64,000 bases of DNA from Aquilaria yunnanensis (GCA_039654915.1 CM077597.1:30044001-30108000), one strand, 5' to 3'; counted from the stretch's first letter, positions 31,401 through 44,935 are shown. Notes: generated by a model from the letters alone, not told the origin. Translations and numbers: made by a program.

Positions 31401-32870
31401 TGGGCATCTAGAAACCAATTACAGCAGTTATTTGTAATGTTCCTATTATTTTTTTCAAGTTGAAGGCCCACTTGCACTGTCGAGAAATATTGTTGTTTTC
31501 TTATTTGAAGACATCTTATACCAGTAACGGAGGTTGTTCAACAATTTGCAACTTATTCTGATAGATGAGGAGCAACAAAATTATGCACTGTATGAGATTA
31601 AATAGGGTATGAACAGGGTGGGAAGAAGTCTGCAGGAATTTCTAACAATGCCATTGATTCAAGTAGACGGTAGGATATTCTTGCAAAACTCACTGCTCAT
31701 AGAGGAATTGAACTACAATAGGCTTGCTTTACCTAGGGAACAAGCTAACTTGGTTCACATCTAAATGATGGCCAATGTCATGTTTACTCATCATTGGTTT
31801 GTGCTATTTAGTCACACAAAAAGTGGCTTTCCTGTGGTGCACTATCATTTCAATACTATGTTCCTTTGGGCAAATTGTTTTTACAGTGGCTATTGATGAA
31901 ATGGCATCACTTTTATCACCTAGAGGAATAGTTGCTCATTCTACGATTAAGATCTGCATTCCTACAAATAATACTTCAGTGTAACATTAAGAGATCAACC
32001 CCAATGGCTGAGTTTGTTTGCAATATGAGTTTGGTTATATGAGATGAAACTCCTTTGGCACATCACATACTTTTGAGGCTATATATCATGCCTCCTATAT
32101 TATGCTTTCTAGGGTTAACCCTGATGCTATGACCAAAATAGTCAATGGGATACCAGTTGTTCTTGGCAGTGATTTTAGATAGATTTTTGCCTGTTATACC
32201 ACATGGCAGCTAAGCACATATAGTTGGGCATCAATATTCTCATCCTCACTTTGGCCCCAACATATAGCATACTACCTCACTCAAAACATGTGGCTACATA
32301 ACTCAACATCACTTGATGTAGCTATATTTAATGACTGGATTATGCAAGTTGGGGATGCTTTTATACCATCATGAAGATTATCTGAGGATGAGGACGAACC
32401 TACATGGATTGAGATTCCAAATCAGTAATTAATCCCACATTTTGCCAATCCCATTGCTAATGTCATTCCCTCAACTTACCCAAATTTGGTTCTAAGGTAT
32501 GAAAATGTGAATTACTTGAAGGAATGAACTATTCTTTCATGCACTAATGAGATTGTTAACAAAGTCAATGATTGTATCATTAGTATGCTTATTGGTGATA
32601 TTCAAACATTTCTTACCGTCAATAAAGTTTCACTCATCTTTGATAACTTTAAAGTACACACATTATTGTATCCAACAGAGTACCTTAAGACCTTCAAGTT
32701 CTCTGGTTTACCTAACCATGAACTATAACTAAATGTTGGCGTTTCTGTTATGCTAATGAGAAATTTGAACCAAACTCTTGGTTTGTGCAGTGGCACACGC
32801 ATGGTTATCATTAGGTTGACGAATAGGGTAGTTGAAGTAGAAATTATCACAGGTCTAAACTCTGGATGTT
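28481..32870 (+). pseudogene. Helitron Rep/helicase remnant (plus strand)
   Basis: Decayed but ordered: the N-terminal zinc-binding region (NKSHHSNNPKFFLCCQKGKV at about 28552), the Rep HUH region (GLAHTH at about 30335), MLHGPCGAAN at about 30480, IPLDN near 30655 and VSASDAIWCIF near 30900. Helicase-side blocks follow: GPLSYDEIHTVHGVLYPTY near 31270 and a C-terminal LCSGTRMVIIRLTNRVVEV near 32785. Many stops and frame changes are present. A TRIM interrupts it at 29569-30049. Terminal TC/CTAG and hairpin ends were not identified. Confidence 0.8.
29569..30049 (+). mobile_element. TRIM element inserted in the Helitron, with 5-bp target duplication
   Basis: LTRs are 29569-29719 (TGTAACACCCTCATGTTC) and 29916-30049 (TGTAACACCCCCATATCC). 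The PBS-like TGATATCAGAGC is at 29723-29734. The element is flanked by AGAAC at 29564-29568 and 30050-30054. Removing it plus one AGAAC restores the Helitron frame (before it SLCDE, after it RTIQSSYFIGGPRYM). It belongs to the same family as 26461-27163. Confidence 0.85.
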
Positions 32871-33940
32871 GTTTTTTAGTCCTGGGGTAGAAATGGTATA
32901 ATAAATATTAATTAATATAAAATAAAATATTAATTCATTTAAGAATTGGTATAATAAAATATTAATTAATAAAAAAAACAATAAAGGTAAAATTAGTCAG
33001 GAGATCATTGAAAGCAAATTTCAATAACATACACCAACAAATGCAAATGACTTAGAGAACACATATTTAACCGAAAATTTAGTTTTTTCTATAATTCATT
33101 TAAGTAAAAATATTGTTACAATAAACTATGAACTAATATTTAAAATATTTCAATTTTTTTTAATTTTTTCTAGTTTCCCTGTATCTATTTATTATTTGAT
33201 ATGTTAATGCTAATTTAATACCTATGGATATTAGTCTTCACACAAGGCTAAGAGTATAATAAATCAATTAAAGTAGAAAATAAAATATTAGATAAAAATA
33301 ATTAAGAGAGTGTAATGGTGAGAAAAAATGGACAACGCAACAAATTGGAAAAAAACTAGAGTGTACATAACAAAACTAATGACTAAGAAAAAATAGTCAA
33401 GCAAGTTTTTTGTACTATATTTGTTTTAGTTATATTGCTAAAGATGTAAAGTATATTAGTTTTTTAATTGGATTCCATGTTTAATATTTATTTTATCAAT
33501 ATTGCTAAAAGAAAGTTAATTTATCTAATTGAAGAACTAACTAGCAATGCATTTCCCAAAATAATTTATTTTGGTAATAGCATCTAGCATTTCATTAATC
33601 TTTATCTTTTGGTAATATCAGGGAAATCTTCTCGTTTTTGTTCAGGAATGGGTGTTATTGCTACTTTGATTTCTTTCTACTGCGCATTGTATGGAAATAT
33701 ACTAAAAAGATCTGACTATTCAAACCAACAAAAAATTGCAATGATATCTTAATAATTTTATATCATATAACGTGGACTTATTATAAAACTTGAAAGTAGA
33801 ATAATTCATTTACCAATAGTTTTGCCATCAACAGCGCCTTTTGTGATTAAATGTTTAATACCCATATATATCTTTCACCTCATATTTTGTTGATTATTTT
33901 ATTTAGAATAGTTGATTTTCTTCAACACGGGTAAAAGATT
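32871..33940. other. AT-rich stretch, nothing recognised
   Basis: Only short frames in both strands; no repeat with clear ends. Confidence 0.4.
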
Positions 33941-35250
33941 CAATCATATATTGTTGGAATAATCATCTTTCCCTCAACAAACTTAATCCATTAGTTCGAT
34001 GATACTGAATTCTATATGTATAGAATTTTTGGACGGTAACTTTTTTTCCTGTTCTTCTTGGGAAGTGAAGTATAAGAAATTCACGCAAAAAATCATCTTC
34101 ATCATAAGGGAAAAGCGATGGATACTGTAATGCCATAAAGGACCGGTGCAAATGACTTATTCACTAAAGCACAATTATTTTATACTGAACAATTATATCT
34201 AGATTTGAAGTCTCACTATGACCAAAATCACCGACTATTAAACTAGCACTTTTATTTTGTAGAAGGGCATCCATAATTATCAAGCTCATATGTATTTTTT
34301 TCCAAAGAATCTTCAACACAAAGAATGTAGTGATAGTGGAATTAATTCAATCTCGGACCATCCAAAAAATTTTAACAATTTCATTATGGGTGTCCAACAT
34401 TGTCATTAATCCTTTGATAATTTAGGATCAATAGATGTCATTTAATCTTCGTTAATTACTTGGCATCTATTCTAAACTTCATTGGGAGTATCATAAATAT
34501 AGAGTTCTGCAAATTTTGGTATTTGTTTCTCAGGTGGTAAAAGAGATCCTATTCGATGATAATGTTAATTATGCACATAGAATACATATGGACCTTTTCC
34601 TTTATTAATTTTGGAATCAACCTTCACTCCAAGAGATGTGAATGTAAACATAGATTTACAAATTCCTATATTTTGGCAAAGTTTAGGTTTGTCTGATTTT
34701 GAATCATTGTTAAGAAGTTTATCCAAGAAGAAAGGCATCTGTTTGAGTTGTAGTAAGGCTTTACATCCATTTTTGGCAACAAAAGGAAAATTCTGGCTGA
34801 CTTGTCTTAGATATGCACCTTACGCGCTCATTATGCCAAAATATAGCTTCATAAAATTCACATTCAAGATTTGGCGCTCCAAGTTTAAGTACTCTATCTT
34901 GACAACCTATAAAGTTAGAGGAGAAAATTTAATTCTTTTCTAAATGATAAAAATATCAAAATATACTTTCATTCTTTTTTTTTTTATTATTGTAAACAGA
35001 TTAATTCATATAAGATTAGGGGAAATTTATTATTTATGTTCTAATTCTTAGATATGATTTAGCAGGGAAAATGAAATAAATACCCTGAAAATTATTATTC
35101 ATCCGTGCATCACAGATTTCGCTTAGTGTACTTGAATTTCCATTGGCAACAAATCTAGTTGATTTTCTGTGTGGTGTAGAACATTTGATTGCTTTAGCCT
35201 GCCTTTTTTCGTTTTCAATTTGTTCAATGCAGCAACATTTCAACAACATT
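33941..35250 (-). pseudogene. Helitron N-terminal remnant (minus strand)
   Basis: In minus order: zinc-binding region with EFSFCCQKWM near 34780, TFTSLGVKVDSKINKGKGPY near 34610, IPKFAELYIYDTPNEV near 34500, and finally an open piece 34151-33963 with LQYPSLFPYDEDDF and VTVQKFYTYR. This is the standard order of the Helitron N-terminal domain. Frame breaks are frequent. With the C-terminal remnant at 25480-26455 on the same strand it may be one element split by later insertions. Confidence 0.75.
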
Positions 35251-35582
35251 CATTGTTTTCTATTATTAAAAGGCTCAATCTCCAACATGATCTATATGTA
35301 AAAACAAAAGCAGTCTTTTGTGAATTCAAAAGTGATTATCATCAACATGGTTAAAAAGTATAAAAAAATATTGGATAGTTTCATGTTCAATATACATATG
35401 TAAGGCTAAAATTTGTTTACCAAATAAATGTTGGATTTTGGGAGCCAAATAGCACAACGAAAATTAACCCCATGATCCATGTGAAATGAGTTAAATCAGG
35501 TGTTTGAAAATTTTTTCTACATATCAGGTTGAGATGTTTTACCAAATTATAGAGACGAATCATAAAACTTGAATAGTTGATG
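35251..35582. other. Short stretch without recognised feature
   Basis: AT-rich between the Helitron remnant and the LTR-like block. Confidence 0.35.
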
Positions 35583-36840
35583 TGTTAATGCTCTCTAAGG
35601 TTCCCACATAAGCCATTTGGATCACTATGCCTCCGTTAGGTTCTAGCAGGAGCATTCCTCTCATGCTCGTAGTCCTAGTTTGTGTCCTCTAAGGAAAACA
35701 GGAAGAGGGTGCTTCTAGAATTTCAAAACCTTTTCTGATTTGTCTAGAAAGGTTCTAATGTGAGACAAAATTATATATCATAGTTATTGTGATACGTAAC
35801 TCCCAAGCGAAGTAGGTTTCATAACCCTAATCCAATTAGGCCTAATTTTGGGCAGAACAATGGGCTCAACTTTTGGGCTAATAACTAATCCAAAATTATC
35901 ATGAAACTATAATAAAAAAATTTAACCTATGTACTCCAATAATATAATTGGCTCTAAGTGTGTGACTCTATCAACTTCTATCATATTGACAATGATCATA
36001 AATCACATTTATGATCATAAACAATGAGTAGTGTCTAGTAATACATTATTGTTACTGAAGTGGCAAGATAGTCAGTGGTTCGACTAAATCTCCATGATCA
36101 TTACCAGTATATGCCTTCGTCCTTTTGTCTAAGATATTAAGACTAACCACAAGACATGGAATATGTTATCCTTTTAAAGCTGAATCTACAGTTCCTTGAT
36201 TCCTGAATAGATTAACTAAAACTAATGACATTGATATCCCATATCAACTCATCTAAGCATGACCATGTATTTCCCCAGTTTCACTCAATCAAGGGGCTCA
36301 GAGATATCATTCCTATTATATAGGAGGGACTAATCCCATCTTAATCATACAAATCCCTCTGCATGATATGTGACATACCCAATGACCATCTTTATATTCA
36401 CTCAGTTACATGTAATAGAGAGAAGTATCAAAATATGTGACTTACATATAGGAAACCTTGATGACCTAGGGTTAAAGGACTACATATACTATGATCACTA
36501 TGAGAATCGCTTATGACACTCATATAATGATCCATATAGTGTTCTCATAGTCGGTCAGTCTAGGGCATAAGTTCACCAACTTGTACCTATATGTAGACTA
36601 CATATCTCATATTAATATCCAAATATGCTAGCCTTTATGTATTATTACAACCCACTTCACAATAACACTCAAATAGGGACATTTAAGAATACTATTATTC
36701 TAGGGTTATATTTATGTTTAATTATGTTACGCAGAAACAAACAGCAAACACATTATTGGAATAATGCCTCAATAAAATATCATGACTCAATATGTAAAAT
36801 ACAATCTTCTCATGATTGGCTTTTAGGCACAATACTAACA
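35583..36840 (-). repeat. Probable solo LTR (about 1.26 kb)
   Basis: It begins TGTTA and ends TAACA, so it has inverted LTR-type ends; in minus orientation it reads TGTTAGTATTGTGCC. Internal sequence is non-coding. No PBS or PPT adjoins it and the flanking 5-mers do not match, so ends and solo status are provisional. Confidence 0.45.
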
Positions 36841-38150
36841 ATAAACTAAAAAACAAATCTAATAACATAGAATTAACACAATAGTTGGAAAAAAGAAGTT
36901 TATAATCATTCATCACTTTTAGCCAAAGTAGAAGAAGATGTACAATTTTCTTTTGATAATTTATTTTAAAGTCTAGCATTTTCCCTGCTAAGTCTATCAT
37001 CTTTAATCACAATTGTGTGCAATTGCTCTTCCAATTCACCAATATATTGTTGTAACTGTTGTAACTTGGCATGGACAGAAGCTAAATGCAAAGATGCTAC
37101 ATCATATCATTGATGCCATGTGTCCTTGTATTTCAAATCAAAATATTTAAGATGAATATTGAACATTTTTCATAGCTTCTTAATTGCTGAAATTGTAGCA
37201 TCTTCTTTTGCACTTTTTCTGTTTAATTCTAAATAGGTAGATATAGTCAGAGGTAATAAATAAGCATGAAGCACGAGTATGCTAATATGGATGGAAAAAC
37301 AAAAGTAATCACTAACAACTGTTTCCACATTATACAATGGATGGGGTAAACCAATACTATGACATAATTTAGGTAATTGTCTTTGGAGATAAGCAATCCA
37401 AATCTATATCTAGGAACATAAAATCTATTATAAACACTGCAAAAAAATTACAACAAATAATAATGATAAGAAATAAATATTACTAAAACTTGCAAAGTTA
37501 TATAAATGGATAGCCTATTTGTACTTTATTACAGCACACTAAACAAATGCAACATCCTTTCAAGGGAAAAAATGTGGTCATAGATAGAGAATGAATAACA
37601 ATTTTGCCAGGAACAAACAATAATCGTGCAGCTTTTTTTCTATTCTAACATAACAATTTTTCTTAACCATAATCTAGAGAGCATACAACAAAGAAATTTA
37701 TGGAGCAGCTAAGCATTAACCTCCAACTAAACTCTCATTGAGGCTAGCAAGATAGAGAATTTGCTTTCACTGGTATGTACATCTACCTCCAAAACACTTG
37801 CACTACTTTGTATTTATAACCAAAATGAAACATCCATTATCGTTGCTGATTTTAGAAAGTTCGACAATAGAGCCAAGAAATATTTTGGCAATTGATTTTG
37901 CTGAGGCACCATCATCACTCTACCATTTTAAGCAAAATGACAACATGAATACAATTGCAAGGAGCCACGTGGGAGAAAAAACTTTGTGAGGCCACCATAA
38001 TTTCATCCTTCCTATGTGTTTGACATACATGAACACCCATAGAACACTGCCTAGTTTCCATGAAACAATAATTGCCATTACCCTTTTTAGAAAGCCAATG
38101 CATGACACATGTAAGCCTTCATTTATTTGACTAAGCTAAAAAACATTTCC
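36841..38150 (-). pseudogene. Unidentified decayed coding remnant
   Basis: Minus-strand translation near 37400-37000 gives long protein-like stretches (WIAYLQRQLPKLCHSIGLPH, then a coiled-coil-like LQQLQQYIGELEEQLH) with scattered stops. A 62-codon frame at 38103-37918 has several Cys and His. I do not recognise the family. Confidence 0.3.
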
Positions 38151-38379
38151 TGGGGTCATCACCCGGGGGGCTATTTATGACCTTCTTCATGTTTGGCTAA
38201 CTGCTTGGCTTTTTGGAGCCCATCATTGGTCCATTTTGAGGCCTTATAGTCAGACACTTTTTTATTTTCCTTCAGTATTTAGTGGTCGTAGTACTCTGTT
38301 TGGTGTTAAGATCATTAAGAAAAATTGGCCATTGTTAAAAGTAAAAAATAACATTTAATAATACCATCATTAATCATAT

Positions 38380-40560
38380 CTAAGCAAAATAGGGACACAA
38401 ATGATCAGGATGATAGGTTCTAGGTAACTTTCTGCCATTGACATCCAGGAATTTGTAGGTCCTTTACCTTAGTTTGCCTTTCACAAGGTACGGTCCATTC
38501 AACTAGACCTTAATGCTTTATATCCTAGGCTTCTTCTTGTCAATTTTTCTCTAACAAGGGCTATTCCTCCCTTATAAATCTTCTTGTTCTTAACCTTTTC
38601 ACCATAGGCCAAAGTAGGGATGAAAAAAGGCCGGAGTTTTTTTGCTAACTCGAGCTTGAGCTCGAGTTAAGGCTTCTTAATCTAGGCCTAATTGAGCTTG
38701 AGCTCAAAAGGGGGCCAGAGTTTTTTCGATAACTCAAGGCTTCTTGATCTAGGCCCTCAAGCTCAAGCTAGAAAATGAGCTTGACATGTTTTACAGCTAT
38801 GCTAGAGCTTGGAGGAAACCATCCCCATATATTTTTAGGCCTTATAGGCCTAGCGAGCCTTAGCTAATTTCCTACTTTCTTCACACGTTTTCAAATGCAC
38901 AGTCAACTTCAACCTTGCCTTTATTGTTCTTCTTCTCAAATTTGGTCTTTTCCTCATGTAAAAAGTGAAGCATCAACGCCTCTGCTGGCCGTATCAACTT
39001 CAATCTTTCCTTCACCATTCTTTTTCTCAGATTTGTATTCTAAAATTTTATTCTTATTCAGAGCCAGGTCAACATCAACACCTCTACTAGCCATATATCT
39101 ATTTTCAGCCATGGAAATAACTACGCTTCGGTCTATCGACACCACTTCCACTTTCTCTGGCCTCTGCGACCTGAAATCTAACACATACATGCTAAATCAC
39201 TACTACGCAGTGATGTTGATTCTTTAATCTATCAACACTAGGGCAAGTTGAGGGATTAAGCTGATGACATCTTTTTAAGCTAGAGATCGGCGAGGTAGCG
39301 GATGGAGGACTATGATGGCTACATAGTCAACGTATTGAGGAAGAAGATGAGTCATTTATCAAGTTTACAAAATCATGGTAGACTAGCAAAGGATTGAAAA
39401 GTTTGAAATAGGTTATAAAATTTTCCCTTCCTTAGTTATATATTTGTAAAATTGTAGGTTTAGTCCCCATCTTTCATTCAAGTTATAGTTATGATGCCTA
39501 AAGATTTATATTTGTCATTTGAGCCTGATGAGCTTTCGGGCCAAGCTTGAGCCCGCCTTGAGCGAAGCTTAAGCCTAAACAATTAGGCTTGAGCCGTTTA
39601 AGCTCAAGCTCGGGTAGTACCGAACAACAAAGTGTTTGAGCTTGAACCTAGTGGGCTCGGGCTCAGCTTAACCCATTTTCACCCATAGGCCAAAACAACT
39701 TGTTGCCTTAAGGCTCTTATATGGACTCGAGCATCTTCTATGAGCTTCTCTAGAGAATCCAATTTTGCCTCTATGCCTTGGTTGTTGCCTTCGCCATCTA
39801 ACATTTATACTTATAAGGTATAATGTGTAATTGCCAAAGGTATAAACACCTTTGCCCCATAGACCATGGCAAAGGGGTTTTCTCTTGTTGACCTTCAGGG
39901 GTCATTCGATAGTCCCACAAGACATTGGGCGATTCCCCTGCCCATCTCCCATTGACATTGTACAACCTTTTTTTCAGTCGCTCTTTTATGGTGCAATTGG
40001 TTACTTTGACTTGCCTGTTTAATTGCAGATGAGCTACTAGTGCAAAGTAAAGATGAATGCCTTTTTCTTCTACAAACTTGTATACTTGGTGGTTATCGAA
40101 TTACTTGTAATTATCCTTAATGATGGCTTATGGGCACCTAAAGTATAAATAATGCTCTTCCATAGGAATTTTATAATCTAAAGGGCCGTAATGGTTGCTA
40201 AGAGCTTCACTTTTACCCACTTGGTGAAATAATCTATGGCAATAATGTAGTACTTCACTTGTTTGGGCACTGAGGAGAGTGCTCTAACAAGGTTGAGATA
40301 CTACATGGTGAAGGGTGAAGGACTCATGACAAATAGAGCCTGAAAGGAAAACAACCTTTGGATGCGGGAGCTAAGCTAGCAAGTGTGGCATCATTGTAAA
40401 AAATCATAGGCATCTTTGTAAACCATTGATAATAAAAGTATCCTTGCCTTAGTGCCTTATATGCCAACAAATATACCTTAATATGGGCTCTATAGTCTCC
40501 TTGGTGAATTTCCTTAAGAACCTTATTAGCTTCTTGGGTGGTTAGGCATTTTTATAAGGG
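38380..40560 (-). pseudogene. Integrase of the gypsy element, split by a hAT element
   Basis: Decayed core contains IDYFTKWVKVKLLATITALQ near 40220 and ENPFAMVYGAKVFIP near 39880. QQVVLAYG reads up to 39696, and EKVKNKKIY continues at 38600 once the hAT insert is skipped. Many stops. Confidence 0.7.
38615..39687. mobile_element. Non-autonomous hAT-type transposon with 8-bp target duplication
   Basis: The left end is TAGGGATGAAAA and the right end, read in reverse, is TATGGGTGAAAATGGG; both are variants of the plant hAT end TAGGGGTGAAAA. Flanks are GGCCAAAG (38607-38614) and GGCCAAAA (39688-39695), 7 of 8 identical. Removing it rejoins the integrase frame around LAYGEKVKNK. The interior near both ends is rich in gagcttgagctcgag-type inverted sequences. 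No transposase was seen. Confidence 0.75.
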
Positions 40561-40599
40561 CAAAGTGGACCCTTTTTGTATAGATCATTGCCAATGATG

Positions 40600-41640
40600 G
40601 TGAATCATCCTGAGTGGACTATGACTTTTCTTTGTTCCTTGAAAGTTTCTCTTAGGGTCCCAATTTTAAGGTAAAGTTGTATAGGCTTTCTCCAGTCACC
40701 ATATTTGAGGACCTGATGTTCAAAATAATATATCAAAGGCTTTGTCAAATCCTCTATCATGGCTTTTTCTGGGCTTTTAGACAATGTGTCTGCTTTATCA
40801 TTCCTAGCCCTTAGGATTTTTTGGACCTGCACATGGCCAAATGTATTGATTAAATTCTTAACCAAGCTCAAGTACTTACAAAGGTTTAGGTCCTTCACTC
40901 TCATATTTATATTAGCTTGGTTAATGATTAGTTGAGAATCATTGTGGATCAGCAAGCATAGTACCCCCATTCGACTGGCCATCCTGAGTCTAGCTAAGAG
41001 GGCTTTATGCTCAGCCATATTGTTGATCATGGGGAATTGGAAATTTATCCTTAGTGCTGCTTCTATACCTATTGGCCCTTATATGATGGCCCTTGCGCCT
41101 TGGCAGTTGGGCCCAGATGCTCTGCCAACATACATCACCCAGCGAGGGATGCCGAGTTTAGTCTTGGCTGGTAAATCTTCTTTTCTTGGCATCATCTCTA
41201 CTACAAATTCAGCAAAGGCTTGGGCTTTAATGTCCTTTTTGGGCTTATACTGAATGTCAAATTCACTTAGCTCGATGCATTATTTTGCCAACCTTCCAAA
41301 ATGATCTAGTTTTTGGATAACATCTTTCAGGGCCTTCTTTATTTGAATAATGAATTTATGTGTTTGAAAGTAAGGTTTAAACTTTCTGGAGGTCATGGTG
41401 AGGGCGAAGATGGCCTTCTATAAAATAGGATATATCATCTTTGCCCCTTGAAGGGTCAGACTAATATAGTACACAGGTCATTTGTCCACACCCTATTCTT
41501 GTACTAGCATGCCACTAATCGAACCATTGATAAATGGTAGGTATAGAATTAATGGTTTGCCAGGTTAATGCTGTTTGAGCATTGGGAGCCATTGTAGGTA
41601 CTCCTTGATTTCCCCAAAAGGCTACCCAACATTTTTTGTC
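40600..41640 (-). pseudogene. RT end and RNase H of the gypsy element
   Basis: The frame 41030-40605 has NNMAEHKALLARLRMA, HNDSQLIINQANINM and RARNDKADTLSK: the RNase H glutamate, aspartate and final aspartate signature of Tat-type elements, in normal order. The upstream part is decayed RT thumb and linker. Confidence 0.75.
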
Positions 41641-41649
41641 CATTCAAAT

Positions 41650-43190
41650 TCTACCCCTTTTTTAGGTTTTGGAAAAAAAAAAAAAAAGTGGCACAAACCC
41701 CCAAATACGGATACGAATAGTCCAAGGGAGGTTAATCTCTCACCAATTTTTTAGATATCCTTTTTATTTTGTGGGTCAGTCATTGTCAAGATAACCTTGA
41801 TCAATTTGGGGTTGGTGTTTATAATGGAAGATGAACTATTTTATTCTTCAATCCTTTGATTCTTTTGTTTCATGTGATTTCCCTTTTTTGTTGAGTGCCC
41901 TACGGCCTGGTTAATAATAGTTAGTACCTTACCTTGAATTTTAATTTAGGATCATATTTTCTTTTTTTCCTTTTTGTTCCACGCTTTGCCCCTCTCTTGT
42001 TATGATTGCCGCACCATCCAAGCCAAGCTAAGGGAAAAAAATGTGTTTTCTATAATAAAAGGAGTTAACAAAGTCATAGTTCCCTATTCTTTATTTTCTT
42101 ATACAGTTAGACCCCAAACTTCATTTGCCATTACACTTACGTCTTTTATTTAAATTTTAGGGTATTATATTCTCCTGTTCTTATAAAATGTTTCATCCTC
42201 AAAATTTGACATACCATTGTCTTCAAACAGTTGTGGGTACTTTGCCTTCACGCGCTCTTTTGAGTCCCATATAGCTTCTCTTGGCAAATGGTTGCTACAT
42301 TGGACTTTTATATATGGAATTGTTCCATGCCATAGCATGTGTTCCTTCTGATCAATAATAGAGATAGGAACTCCTTATAAGTTAAATCATCATGAACTTG
42401 TAATAGCGTATGCTCCACAACATGACTGAGATCAGTGACCTACTTTCGAAGTAAAGATAAATGAAAGACATTATGCACATTAGATAGCTCGGGTGGCAAG
42501 GCTATCTTGTAAGCTACCCCCTATATGACCAAGGACTTCAAATGGTCTTACATAATGTGGATTCAATTTTCCATGCTTGCCGAAATGCATAACCCCCTTT
42601 GTAGGTGAGACTTTCGAGAACACACAGTCACCTTGTTCAAATTGTAGCACTTGTCTCTTCTTATCCACCTAGCTCTTTTGTTGGTCTTGGGTAGACTTCA
42701 GTCTTTATCTGATCAACTTGTCCTTCTCCACTATAATTTGTACAATTTCAAGTCCTAAAAACTTCTTTCATCTAACTTCATCCAAACAAACAGGAGACCT
42801 ACACCTCCGCCCATACAATGCCTCATAAGGAGCCATTCTAATACCATATTGGTAACTATTATTATATTCAAATTCCACTAAAGGCATATGATCAGCCTAA
42901 TTGCCATTGAAGTCAATTACACATGCTCTTAACATATTTCACATAATTTGGTTATTCCTGTCTATTTGCCCATCCATTTAAGGATGATATACAATACTAA
43001 ATTTTTGTTCAGATCCCAATGCACGCTACAAACTTTTTAAAAAATAAAAAATAAACCTAGAATCATGATCAGAGACAATGTTAACTAGAACTCCATGCAA
43101 CTGAATTCTCTTTTATGTAAAATTAAGATAGCTTGTTGAGTGGAGTTATTAGCTTCATAGGTAGAAAATAAGCTGATTATTCTAGAAATT
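41650..43190 (-). mobile_element. Second gypsy fragment (chromovirus-like integrase end) nested in the first
   Basis: The open piece 42668-42480 has LQFEQGDCVFSKVSPTKGVM, FGKHGKLNPHYVRPFEVL, the integrase C-terminal block of Tekay/Del-type elements. Upstream, decayed sequence gives the MAPYEALYGRRCRSP block near 42830. It splits the RT of the host gypsy element. Confidence 0.7.
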
Positions 43191-43194
43191 TTTC

Positions 43195-43680
43195 CACTCT
43201 GACTTCAAAGGAGCACTTGAGAGGATTTAACCTCATGTTTAACTGCTTCATTCTCTAAAAAATTTCACAAAGGTCATCAATGTCTCAATCCATCACTCTA
43301 CTATTGACAATCATGTCACCTATGTATATCTCCACGTTATGTGCCAGTTGCTCTACAAAAACTTTGTTCATCAAGTGCTAATATGATGTACTTGCATTCT
43401 TCAGGCTAAAAGACATCCTTTGGTAGTAGTAGACTACTTTTCTGGTGGTGAAGGTAGTTTTTTCTTCATCTTCTAGGTCTATCTTAATCTTGTGATGCCC
43501 ATTAAACGCATCAATAAAGGAAAGGATTTTAAACTCAGCAGTGGCATCGACTAACTTGTTAATGGATGATAATGAATAGGGGTCCTTCAGGCAGGTGTCA
43601 TTGAATTTTGTATAATCTACGCATATGCACCATTTTCCATTCTTTTTTTTAGCCAAAACTATGTTGGCCAGCAATTCGGG
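43195..43680 (-). pseudogene. Reverse transcriptase N-terminal half of the gypsy element
   Basis: The open piece 43674-43378 has LAKKKNGKWCICVDYTKFND, then LVDATAEFKILSFIDAFNGH, the RT palm with the first catalytic Asp kept. Past a stop, EIYIGDMIV replaces the YxDD box (one catalytic Asp changed to Gly). RLNPLKCSFEV follows and is then cut by an insertion. Confidence 0.8.
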
Positions 43681-43699
43681 GTATCATACTTCTCGAATA

Positions 43700-44935
43700 A
43701 TTCATTTTTCCAATAGCCTCTATGCCTTTTTTTTTTGGATAAAATCTCTTCTTCCCAAAGCCATATTTCACCTCTTTTGTTAGACTAGTCAAGTAGAAGG
43801 GTTGACTTGTAGCTTATGTGTGATAACGTTAGGATTTATTCCTAGTATATTACTTGAAGACCATGCAAATATGTCCATATTAGTATGTAGGAATTCAATG
43901 ACTGGATCTTTAGATTTGGAGGGAGATCTTTTCCAGTTTTCACAGTCCTGTCAGGTGTTATCTCCACCTTCTCAAAATCTTTTGACAGGGGAATCCCTAG
44001 CTCATTCGCAAAAGTTTAACCGTCTTTTACTTTGGCTCTAGCTACTTCTTATGCTCGCTCTATCGAAGGCCTTGTAGGCTAGCCAAGTAGCTCCGTCACA
44101 CTAAAGCTTCGTCCGCATATAAAGTGGCATCCTTTAAAGGGGTCACAAAGACCATTGCTAGCCATTTAATATCAGGGGCAAATATGAAATGTACCCATAC
44201 CAATCCCTAAATGATGGCATTGTATGACAAAGGCACATCTAGGACTAAGAACTAAAAGGTGTGGAAGCCACATATGACCTTTCTATCATTCCTAGTACCT
44301 ATCAACATGAAGGATAGTCTGATCATTTCGAGTATTAGCATCTTATACCAACAAAATCCATATGCAGGCCCTGAAATCGAGGTCACTGAGGATATCTAGA
44401 TACTAATTTTGTCCAATAGGTCAACAAAGAAAAGATTAGAATTAGCCTCTATATTAATGTATACTCTTTTGACATTGAAAATGTTAATCCTGGCTATAAT
44501 GAAAATTGGGTCCATGTGTGGGACTAGGATATAAGATTCATCGGTCTGTGTCAAAATGTTGCTTGCATTAGTCACCTATACCTAAGTGATCTTGTGCCCT
44601 TGATGCTTTCGTGCTGAAGAAGATTCTCCCTTTCTTATCTTATGGACGATTCCTACTGCTAGTCCTGAGTTCCAATAGTTATCCCTGCAAAGGAATGAGC
44701 TTTTTCCTTTTCAATGACCCATATCCCTCTCGCCGTTGTTATCATCTCTTCAATAAAGCCCATATTCTTGTTCCTGGTAAGGGGAATCTGCCTTAGCAAC
44801 GTACTCTTAACATTTTTCTACCAGAATCATCTCCTCCATGAGCTGTTTCATCTGCCAGCAATCCTCCATATTGTGCCATTTATCTTTATGGTATAGTACT
44901 TTTTCATATCCTTATTATTTGTGGGGCGCATTGCA
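43700..44935 (-). pseudogene. Gag end and protease region of the gypsy element
   Basis: A decayed zinc-knuckle segment (YHKDKWHNMEDCWQMKQLME) lies at about 44890-44840. The following region should hold the protease but is too decayed to place the active site. Confidence 0.45.

Noticed and set aside
36722..37000. 92-codon minus-strand frame
   Set aside because: It spans the end of the LTR-like block and unrelated sequence; no domain.
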